Source: Candidatus Omnitrophota bacterium
GTDB taxonomy: Bacteria > Omnitrophota > Gorgyraeia > 2-02-FULL-51-18
NCBI GenBank assembly: GCA_023247955.1
Contig: JAHFFL010000059.1
Span: forward strand, 1 to 7,051
Direction of reading: 5' to 3'
Length of the DNA stretch: 7,051 bases
The position numbers and the translations under genes are program-made. Shown here one piece after another: positions 1 to 5,756 of the stretch. The first letter of the stretch is position 1, and each line of letters opens with the position of its first letter. The notes beneath the pieces are model-generated. The model was not told where the DNA came from. It searched no databases and saw only the letters and a list, made by a program, of their open reading frames with translations.

Positions 1-1365
1 GTCATCGAGGACAAATTATTTCCTAAACAAAACAGCTTTGTGCCGGGGCGCCAGGAGCTCGCCTCGATAGAGGAATTCAAAGGCAAGATCGAGGCCGCTA
101 AAAACGCGCAGCGCGGATCCGATTTCATGGTCTTTGCGCGCGTCGAGGCCTTGATCGCCGGCTGGGGAATGGAAGAGGCGCTGAGACGTGCGCGCGCTTA
201 CTGCGAGGCCGGCGCCGATGGTATCGTGATCCACTCCAAGGCCACGACACCCGACGAGATATTTGCTTTCTCACGGCAATGGAAATCGCCGGTGCCGCTC
301 GTCGCTATCCCGACCACCTATTATGAAGTCACCGCCGAGGAGCTGGCGAAAAAAGGTTTTAAGATAGTCATTTACGCCAACCAAGGGCTCCGCGCCTCGA
401 TACAGGCGATGGACGAAACATTCAAATCCATTCATGAAAGCGGTTCCACAGCCGTGGTCGAGCCGCGCATCGCGCCAATGAAAACGGTATTTGAGATCCA
501 GGGTATGCTTGAGCTCAAACAAAACGAGGAAAAATTTTCGCCCAAGGCCGGCGTGCAGGCCATTATCCCCGCGGCAGCGGACCATCGCCTGCAGGCCGGG
601 TTCGGTGAAATCCTGAAAGACCTGCCGCTCTGCATGCTGGAGATTGGCGGAAAGACGCTGATCGACAGGCAGGCCGACGCGCTGCGATCGTTCGGTATCC
701 GAGAGATTTTTGTCGTTGGCGGTTATTCCGCGGAAAAAATCAAGGCCGAGGGCGCCAAGATTCTTCGAAACACCCGCTACGCCGAGACCGGGAGCGCGTA
801 CTCGGTGATGCTGGCCAAGGACCTGATGAGAAATGAGTGCCTCATCGCCTATTCGGATATTTTGTTCAACCGGCTCATCGTGGATCAGCTTTTAAAAAGC
901 CCCTATGCGATCACGCTGGTCATCGACCGGGCTTATCAGACTCTACCCTATCGGGATAAAAAACTGGATCTCGTGATCGCCGAAGACCCGGCCAAAGGGA
1001 CTTCTTTCCGTCGATTTGATTTAAATAATTTCAGGCAGGTCCGACGCGTCGGCACCCGCATCGATAAAAAAGAAGCCAATTACGAGTTTATCGGAATGGC
1101 CCTCTTTAAAAATGACGGCATCAAAGAGCTTCGCCGCGCGTGGGAAGAAGCGAACCAAAAGTTCAGCCATCAGTCGTTCTACGAAAGTCCGGACGCGGAA
1201 AAAGCGGATTTCAACGATCTCTTGCAGTTCCTCATTGACCGAGACGTCCCCATTCACGGCCTTGAGATCGAGCACGGATGGTCCGAGATCCATTCACCCG
1301 ATGACCTCCGCCGCGCGCGCGCCCATTTCGAGCCAAACAGTACCCTCGTCGTTTCGAAACCCTAA
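1..1365 (+). CDS. pepM: Phosphoenolpyruvate mutase fused to a degenerate nucleotidyltransferase domain (5' partial)
   Basis: The mutase rearranges PEP to phosphonopyruvate, the C–P bond-forming entry step of most phosphonate pathways; it is cytosolic. The frame is open from base 1, and residues 3-12 read EDKLFPKQNS, matching the PEP mutase signature EDKxxxxxNS. The gene therefore starts upstream and a GTG at 40 is not the start. By comparison with the mussel enzyme, roughly 110 residues are missing, including the Mg-binding Asp residues. Still present are the Arg in FARVEA (residue 47), the His in IHSK (residue 78) and the YANQGLRAS segment. From about residue 185 a nucleotidyltransferase fold follows (VQAIIPAAADHRL ... 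IGGKTLIDRQ ... YSDILF ... GWSEIHSPDDL). Its glycine-rich loop is eroded, the catalytic Pro-Lys is Pro-Leu (Leu210), and the C-terminal metal Asp is His431, though Asp286 remains. Mutase activity is near certain; nucleotidyl transfer by this domain is doubtful. Confidence 0.95.
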   Translation, partial: VIEDKLFPKQNSFVPGRQELASIEEFKGKIEAAKNAQRGSDFMVFARVEALIAGWGMEEALRRARAYCEAGADGIVIHSKATTPDEIFAFSRQWKSPVPLVAIPTTYYEVTAEELAKKGFKIVIYANQGLRASIQAMDETFKSIHESGSTAVVEPRIAPMKTVFEIQGMLELKQNEEKFSPKAGVQAIIPAAADHRLQAGFGEILKDLPLCMLEIGGKTLIDRQADALRSFGIREIFVVGGYSAEKIKAEGAKILRNTRYAETGSAYSVMLAKDLMRNECLIAYSDILFNRLIVDQLLKSPYAITLVIDRAYQTLPYRDKKLDLVIAEDPAKGTSFRRFDLNNFRQVRRVGTRIDKKEANYEFIGMALFKNDGIKELRRAWEEANQKFSHQSFYESPDAEKADFNDLLQFLIDRDVPIHGLEIEHGWSEIHSPDDLRRARAHFEPNSTLVVSKP

Positions 1366-1367
1366 TG

Positions 1368-1422
1368 ATCCCACCACCTCCTCCTTCGAGCGGCGTTGCG
1401 CCAAAAACTGAGGTGGTGGGAT
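1368..1422 (+). promoter_or_regulatory. RBS-sequestering stem-loop upstream of the phosphonopyruvate decarboxylase gene
   Basis: ATCCCACCACCTC at 1368-1380 is the exact reverse complement of GAGGTGGTGGGAT at 1410-1422, giving a 13-bp perfect stem around a 29-nt loop. The loop carries a smaller hairpin, GGCG (1392-1395) with CGCC (1399-1402). The right arm contains the GAGG ribosome binding site and the first two bases of the ATG at 1421. The left arm begins two bases after the mutase stop codon (1363-1365), so a ribosome finishing the mutase would cover it and free the start site. I infer translational coupling of the decarboxylase to the mutase. No T-run follows the right arm, so it is not a standard intrinsic terminator. 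Confidence 0.7.
1410..1420 (+). promoter_or_regulatory. Ribosome binding site of the decarboxylase gene
   Basis: GAGGTGGTGGG precedes ATG 1421. GAGG at 1410-1413 sits 7 nt from the start codon, a good Shine-Dalgarno match and spacing, which fixes the start. The whole site lies in the right arm of the stem described at 1368-1422. Confidence 0.7.
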
Positions 1423-2542
1423 GATCTCTCCGAACGAATTTGTGGACGCGCTGGCCAACAAAGGTTTCTTTCGTTTCACCGGCGTCCCCTGTTCTTTTTT
1501 TCAAACGGCGATAAACTACGTAATCGATGACCCGAAGTTCTCCTATACGATGGTGCCGAACGAGGGCTCCGCGTTGGCGCTGGCCGCTGGGGCCTGTCTC
1601 GCGGGCCGGCCGACGGTACTCCTCATCCAAAACTCGGGGCTGGGGAATCTCGTCAATCCGCTCACTTCGCTCAACATGATCTACAAACTTCCGGTTCCTC
1701 TTTTTATCAGCGGCCGCGCCTACGGGGTATCCGACGAACCCCAGCACGAAATCATCGGAAATACCATGGGCTCCCTGCTGGACGCCCTCGGTCTGCCGCA
1801 TGCGGACATGCCGACCCAGGTGGTGGCGTTCCATCAAGCGCTCGATAAGGCGGCGCGCCACATGAAGAAGAAAAAAACCCCTTTCGCTTTTTTTGTGCGT
1901 AAAGGCACGCTGGACGAGTACGCTCCAAACCCAAAAGCGACAGGATATTACCCGCTCAAGAGAGTAGACGCGATACGCCTGGTCATGGACGAGCTTGAAG
2001 ACACCGCCTGCGTGATCGCGACCACCGGCAAACCCTCGCGCGAGCTCTTTGCCGTGCGCGACCGCGCGCGCAACTTTTACATGCAGGGATCTATGGGCCA
2101 CGCGGCGTCCATAGGCCTTGGGATCGCGCTCAGCCGCCCGGACCAAAAAGTAGTGGTGCTTGACGGGGACGGCGCGATTCTCATGCACCTGGGGATTCTC
2201 TCCTCGGTCGGTTTTTACAAACCCAAAAACTTCTTTCATGTCGTGCTGGACAACGAGGCCTACGAAACTACCGGCAACCAGGACACTACTTCGCCTTCGA
2301 CCGATTTTTGCGCGGCGGCGCTCGCCTGCGGTTACCTGGGCGCCGAGACCGTCTCGACCGAAACTGATTTAAAAAAGAAGCTGCGCCGCCTCCTCGCGTC
2401 GAAAGGCCCCTCTTTTCTGCGGATCAAGATCAGCCGTCTGGCCACCGACGCGATCCCGATCCCGCGCATCTCGAGCAAATACAGCTCGGAAGCGATAGCG
2501 GCTAATTTCAAAAAAGCCATTTCCAAGAAGAGAACGCCATGA
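1421..2542 (+). CDS. ppd: Phosphonopyruvate decarboxylase (thiamine diphosphate-dependent)
   Basis: It decarboxylates phosphonopyruvate to phosphonoacetaldehyde, the irreversible step that pulls the unfavourable mutase reaction forward. The 373-residue length is normal for the family, which is shorter than pyruvate-decarboxylase-type enzymes. The N-terminal pyrimidine-binding half holds the FTGVPCSFF segment (19-27) and Glu48 in VPNEGSALALAAG, the usual cofactor-activating Glu. QNSGLGNLVNPLTSL follows, typical of phosphonopyruvate and sulfopyruvate decarboxylases. The C-terminal pyrophosphate-binding half has GDG (249-251) and LDNEAYETTGNQ (276-287), with Asn278 as the metal ligand; many relatives read STGGQ there. 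Sulfopyruvate decarboxylase is the main alternative, but the flanking mutase and AEP transaminase genes decide for phosphonopyruvate. The start is fixed by the GAGG site, which is buried in a stem. Its stop overlaps the next start as ATGA. Confidence 0.95.
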   Translation: MISPNEFVDALANKGFFRFTGVPCSFFQTAINYVIDDPKFSYTMVPNEGSALALAAGACLAGRPTVLLIQNSGLGNLVNPLTSLNMIYKLPVPLFISGRAYGVSDEPQHEIIGNTMGSLLDALGLPHADMPTQVVAFHQALDKAARHMKKKKTPFAFFVRKGTLDEYAPNPKATGYYPLKRVDAIRLVMDELEDTACVIATTGKPSRELFAVRDRARNFYMQGSMGHAASIGLGIALSRPDQKVVVLDGDGAILMHLGILSSVGFYKPKNFFHVVLDNEAYETTGNQDTTSPSTDFCAAALACGYLGAETVSTETDLKKKLRRLLASKGPSFLRIKISRLATDAIPIPRISSKYSSEAIAANFKKAISKKRTP

Positions 2543-3624
2543 ATCGCTGGGTCCTGCTGAACCCCGGCCCGGTCAACGTGACCGAGCGTGTGCGCCGGTC
2601 GCTCTTGGGACCGGATATCTGTCATCGGGAAGAAGAATTTTCGGACCTCTTGAAAGGCGTGCGGCAAAAACTCCTTTCCATCTTCGGAATCAGCTCCACC
2701 CACACGGTCGCCGTGTTCACGGGGTCCGGCACGACGGCCCTCGAGGCGATGCTCTGTTCTTTCGGCGACGCGAAGAAAAAAACGTTGGTTCTCTCAAACG
2801 GCATCTACGGCGAGCGGATCCGCTCGATTCTCGCGCTGCACGAAATTCCCCACCGCGCGATCGAAGGCGGTGCCGGGTCGTTTCCGGCCCTGGAGGAAAT
2901 CGAGTCTGCGCTACGCGAAGACCCCTCGATTGAGTCCATCGCGATGGTGCATCATGAGACTTCGACCGGCATGCTCAATCCCCTCTCGGCGGTCGCGACA
3001 CTTGCCAAAAAATACAAAAAATTCTTTCTCGTGGACGCCGTGAGCTCTCTCGGCGCGGAGCCGGTCCACTTTAAAAAAGATTCGATTGATCTCTGCGCCG
3101 GCACTTCCGGCAAATGCCTGCACGGCTTTCCCGGTATCTCGTTCGTGATCCTTTCCAAAAAAGCGAAGGCCGCGCTGCAAAAGAAAAAACCACGTTCGCT
3201 TTCGCTGGATCTGAGCGGCATGCTGAAGTTTTCCGAAGAAAACGGCACGGCATTCACGCCAGCCGTTCAGACGCTCTACGCATTCAATGAGGCGTTGGAA
3301 GAACTCAAAAAACAGGGCCTGCAAGCGCGTATCCGGCTCTACCGGAAAAAGAGCAAAATACTGCAACAAGGCATCGAGAATCTGGGCCTCCGTTTTCTGG
3401 TTGAGAAGCCTTCGCGCTCGCATGTCCTGACGGCCGTTTGGACGCCTGCGTCCATTGCTTACCACAAGCTTCATGACCGGCTGAAAAAAGAAGGTTTCGT
3501 GATTTACGCCGGGCAATCAGCGTTGCAGGGAAAAATCTTCCGCGTTTCGAACCTCGGCGACGTGAGCATTCCGGATCTCCGGAGATTCCTGCGCCGGCTT
3601 GGGAAAATCCTTTCGGAAAAATAA
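2539..3624 (+). CDS. 2-aminoethylphosphonate transaminase (class V, PLP-dependent)
   Basis: It converts phosphonoacetaldehyde to 2-aminoethylphosphonate (AEP), here read in the biosynthetic direction, probably with an amino acid donor. The 361-residue protein opens with LLNPGPVNVTERV and DICHREEEFSDLL, typical of AEP and alanine-glyoxylate type class V aminotransferases. The PLP phosphate loop is TGSGTTALEAML (from 61). Asp166 in LVDAVSSLG pairs with the pyridine nitrogen, and Lys192 in GTSGKCLHGFPG is the Schiff-base lysine. Arg335 in FRVSNLGDVS fits the substrate-binding Arg near the C-terminus of PhnW. All key residues are present. It overlaps the decarboxylase by 4 nt (ATGA at 2539-2542) and shares one base with the next gene (TAATG at 3622-3626), so the three are surely co-transcribed. 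It resembles phnW but sits in a synthesis rather than a degradation context. Confidence 0.93.
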   Translation: MNRWVLLNPGPVNVTERVRRSLLGPDICHREEEFSDLLKGVRQKLLSIFGISSTHTVAVFTGSGTTALEAMLCSFGDAKKKTLVLSNGIYGERIRSILALHEIPHRAIEGGAGSFPALEEIESALREDPSIESIAMVHHETSTGMLNPLSAVATLAKKYKKFFLVDAVSSLGAEPVHFKKDSIDLCAGTSGKCLHGFPGISFVILSKKAKAALQKKKPRSLSLDLSGMLKFSEENGTAFTPAVQTLYAFNEALEELKKQGLQARIRLYRKKSKILQQGIENLGLRFLVEKPSRSHVLTAVWTPASIAYHKLHDRLKKEGFVIYAGQSALQGKIFRVSNLGDVSIPDLRRFLRRLGKILSEK

Positions 3625-4286
3625 TGCCGACCGCCGCCAAAGATTTCCGGCTCAACCGCGTCTTTTCGGAGCCGCTTACTTCTTTTTTACTCCGTCTTCC
3701 CATTACTCCCAATCAAGTAACCTTGCTCAGTCTGGCATGCGGAATTTTAGCGGGATTTTTATTTGCGCGCGGGACTTATTTTCCGTCGCTTTGGGGGGCA
3801 GCTTGTTACGAGCTCGCCTGCGTCCTCGACAACTGTGACGGCGAAATCGCAAGGGCCAAAAATTTGGGCAGCGTCTTTGGCGGCTGGCTGGATATCGGCG
3901 TCGATTTTCTCACCGACTTGTCCCTTTTTATCGGGGTCGGTTACAGCGTTTTGAAAAACGGAGCTGAGCCAAAGTTTGTGGCGGGCGCCCTGGGACTCTG
4001 CCTATTCGGCACTCTAATGCATTGCTCGCTCGTTGTGCTTGAGAAGTACAGGGGTTTCGGCCCCGCGGAGTTTGACGTCCCCCATCCGGCCGTAAAATAC
4101 CGCGAACGTTTCTTCTTCAAATTTTTTGACGCGCTGCGGGAAGGAGATGCGTCATGGCTGGTCGTCGCCTTCGCGGCGGCGGGCAAAGCATCTTACCTCC
4201 TCTGGTTCGGCGCGGGCTACCTGCAGGTCCTTTGGGTGAGCGCATTGCTGCTTAACTTCAAACATCTGTTCGGGACCAAAAAATGA
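3624..4286 (+). CDS. CDP-alcohol phosphotransferase family membrane enzyme, candidate AEP phosphonolipid synthase
   Basis: The 220-residue integral membrane protein carries the full class I CDP-alcohol phosphotransferase signature DxxDGxxARx8GxxxDxxxD. Asp69, Asp72, Gly73, Ala76, Arg77, Gly86, Asp90 and Asp94 match with exact spacing; Asp94 is the expected catalytic base. PITPNQVTLLS (26-36) leads into the first helix, as is usual in the family, and about six hydrophobic segments can be drawn (roughly 33-49, 54-70, 95-110, 115-140, 178-195, 197-212). The family moves a phosphoalcohol from a CDP carrier to an acceptor alcohol. Lying between the AEP transaminase and a nucleotidyltransferase, it is inferred to use CMP-AEP and a lipid alcohol such as diacylglycerol. 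The acceptor is not readable from sequence. An inositol-phosphate or CDP-diacylglycerol reaction is the alternative. It overlaps the next gene by 4 nt. Confidence 0.88.
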   Translation: MPTAAKDFRLNRVFSEPLTSFLLRLPITPNQVTLLSLACGILAGFLFARGTYFPSLWGAACYELACVLDNCDGEIARAKNLGSVFGGWLDIGVDFLTDLSLFIGVGYSVLKNGAEPKFVAGALGLCLFGTLMHCSLVVLEKYRGFGPAEFDVPHPAVKYRERFFFKFFDALREGDASWLVVAFAAAGKASYLLWFGAGYLQVLWVSALLLNFKHLFGTKK

Positions 4287-5002
4287 GGGCAATTGTCCTC
4301 GCGGCCGGAGTCGGCCGCCGCTTCGGGCCGCGCACCAAAAAGCTCCCCAAATGCCTGATTCCTTTGGGCCGTACCGGCCAGACCCTTCTCTCGCGCTATC
4401 TCAAAAGCTTTAAGGCCCTCGGCATCCGGGATGTCGTGATCGTTTGCGGACACCAGCGAAAAAAAATCTTCCGTTTCTGTGCGAAAGAAGGCGCTGGCCT
4501 AAACATCCGCTTTGTCGTCAACAACCAATACCGCCGCGGAAGCGTCGTCTCTCTGCATTCGGCCTCCGCCCATCTCGACTCTGACACGCTGGTCATGGAC
4601 GCCGATGTCTTTTTTCCGACGGAAGCGCTGCGGCGGCTCCTGGCCTCGAGAAAAAAGAGCGCGTTTCTGCTCGATACCCGCTCGAAAGGCGCCGGCGAAG
4701 AAATGATGGTGATGTCAAAAAACGGCCGCGCGGTCGCCGTTTCCAAGAAAATCCTGCCGGGCCTGAAAGTAGTCGGCGAAACGACCGGCATCGTAAAGCT
4801 CTCGGCCCGGGACGCCGGGATGCTTAAAAAGATCTTGGCGGGATTTATCCGAAAAAACATCTTGGACGTGGAATACGAAACGGCCTACACGCGGCTTCTG
4901 CGGCAAAAAAAGGTGGGTGTTATGAAAATAGACGGATTTTTCTGGAGCGAAATGGATTTTCCGGAAGATCTGGCGGTGATTCTAAAAAACATCAAACCTT
5001 AA
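4283..5002 (+). CDS. Stand-alone nucleotidyltransferase, likely AEP cytidylyltransferase (LicC/PntC-like)
   Basis: A 239-residue cytosolic enzyme of the sugar-phosphate/phosphocholine nucleotidyltransferase fold. Its glycine-rich loop LAAGVGRRFGPRTKKLPKCLIPLG is complete, with Gly9, Gly11, Arg13 and the catalytic-type Lys23 after Pro22. NNQYRRGSVVSLHSA (80-94) fits the substrate-side motif of choline-phosphate-type members. Asp106 and Asp108 in MDADVFF and Glu223 and Asp225 in WSEMDFPEDL fit the metal-binding acidic residues known from LicC. Length is normal. In this operon the obvious substrate is AEP plus CTP, giving CMP-AEP for the neighbouring phosphotransferase; cytidylyl activation of phosphonates is known from PntC. 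Inositol-phosphate or phosphocholine cytidylyltransferase are alternatives. The start overlaps the previous stop (ATGA at 4283-4286), and the 3' end overlaps the convergent oxygenase gene by 11 nt. Confidence 0.88.
   Translation: MRAIVLAAGVGRRFGPRTKKLPKCLIPLGRTGQTLLSRYLKSFKALGIRDVVIVCGHQRKKIFRFCAKEGAGLNIRFVVNNQYRRGSVVSLHSASAHLDSDTLVMDADVFFPTEALRRLLASRKKSAFLLDTRSKGAGEEMMVMSKNGRAVAVSKKILPGLKVVGETTGIVKLSARDAGMLKKILAGFIRKNILDVEYETAYTRLLRQKKVGVMKIDGFFWSEMDFPEDLAVILKNIKP
4992..5002. other. Tail-to-tail overlap of two convergent operons
   Basis: The + strand nucleotidyltransferase stop (TAA, 5000-5002) lies beyond the - strand oxygenase stop (TGA, 4994-4992), so the coding sequences overlap by 11 nt. 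I see no convincing hairpin-plus-T-run terminator for either strand within about 60 nt on either side, so transcripts probably read into each other as antisense RNA. Confidence 0.75.
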
Positions 5003-5756
5003 ACTTATATTCTTTTCCCGGCTCTCTTTCAAAATCAGGCGGAAAACTTTTGCGTTTGTCCGAGAAATAACGGCGGCGATGGTCCCCGTCGCTTGCGCGG
5101 TTGTACGTGAGATACAGGTTTCTCCGCGGCTTTGAGCTCAGGTTGGGGCCCGACTGGTGCGGCACGTAGCAGTCAAAAAACGCGACGTCTCCCGGCTCCA
5201 TCGGATATTTTTTAAATTCTATCCCGCGCAGTTCCTCGCCTTGCAGCGGTTCCCACTTCCGGCCTATCAGTCCCTTTTTATGATGGCCGGTAGCCAGCTC
5301 GAGACAGCCGTTTTCTTCGGTGCTCTTGTCTATCGTGACCAGCACCGAGATAAAATAAGAGGCGTATTCATCCCAGCCCGGCTGAATATCCTGATGCGGC
5401 TCAAAACCGACGCCGCCCGGCATTTTAAAATTAACTTTTTCCTTAAACAGCAACGCCGACTCCCTCAAAAGTTCGCCCGCCACGCGGATGATTTTACCGC
5501 GGCAGATAAACCCGCTCATGCCCGCGTGGAAATCGGCGAAATCCTCGATACGGGAGAGAATCTTTTTCGCTTTCTCGAGAAAACTGTTCTCGTAATAGGC
5601 CATCTGCCGGCCGCGTTCCGGCGGCCTTTGGGCCAGTTCGTCAATCCAGCCGGAAAGCTCCTTGATCTTTGCGGCGCCAAACATTCCGGGCAGCACGAGA
5701 AAACCGTCCCGATTAAAACTCTTTAGCTGTTCTTGAGTAAGATGGCGATCCGTCAT
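4992..5756 (-). CDS. Phytanoyl-CoA dioxygenase (PhyH)-family Fe(II)/2-oxoglutarate oxygenase
   Basis: The 254-residue protein starts LTQEQLKSFNRDGFLVLPGMF, the usual opening of PhyH-family oxygenases. The iron triad is His121 and Asp123 in PHQDIQPGW and His200 in VPHQSGPN. Arg212, or its neighbour Arg211, is placed to hold the 2-oxoglutarate carboxylate. EENGCLELATGHHKKG (147-162) and MEPGDVAFFDCYVPH (186-200) are also family hallmarks, so it should be an active cytosolic oxygenase. The substrate is unknown. PhyH-family enzymes act on phosphonates in several pathways: PhnY hydroxylates AEP, and DhpA a hydroxyethylphosphonate. Hydroxylation of AEP or its derivatives is thus plausible, but the gene lies on the opposite strand in a separate operon. 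Its ATG overlaps the transporter stop (TCAT at 5753-5756 on the + strand), so it is translated with the transporter. Confidence 0.9.
   Translation of the reverse strand: MTDRHLTQEQLKSFNRDGFLVLPGMFGAAKIKELSGWIDELAQRPPERGRQMAYYENSFLEKAKKILSRIEDFADFHAGMSGFICRGKIIRVAGELLRESALLFKEKVNFKMPGGVGFEPHQDIQPGWDEYASYFISVLVTIDKSTEENGCLELATGHHKKGLIGRKWEPLQGEELRGIEFKKYPMEPGDVAFFDCYVPHQSGPNLSSKPRRNLYLTYNRASDGDHRRRYFSDKRKSFPPDFEREPGKEYKFKV

Noticed and set aside
1308..1322. CG-rich alternating run (possible Z-DNA-like tract)
   Set aside because: It simply encodes the RRARA segment at the mutase C-terminus using the favoured Arg/Ala codons.
1351..1360. 10-bp palindrome GTTTCGAAAC near the mutase stop
   Set aside because: It is inside coding sequence, has no partner copy, and is short enough to occur by chance.
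1368..1430. The 1368-1422 stem as an intrinsic terminator or attenuator
   Set aside because: The right arm is followed by the decarboxylase coding start and no T-run, so RNA polymerase release is not expected; an RBS-sequestering role fits better.
1232..2239. 335-codon open frame on the - strand across the mutase-decarboxylase junction
   Set aside because: It lies opposite two well-supported genes, has low-complexity Arg/Gly-rich sequence with no family motif, and is a typical antisense shadow.
2911..3516. 201-codon open frame on the - strand opposite the transaminase
   Set aside because: Antisense shadow; the + strand frame holds all PLP enzyme residues.
4951..4970. Near-palindrome around TTCCGGAA as a terminator for the - strand operon
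   Set aside because: It leaves no loop for a hairpin, has a mismatch in the arms, and encodes the conserved C-terminal motif region of the nucleotidyltransferase.
5157..5726. 189-codon open frame on the + strand opposite the oxygenase
   Set aside because: Shadow of the oxygenase, whose iron-binding motif is intact on the other strand.
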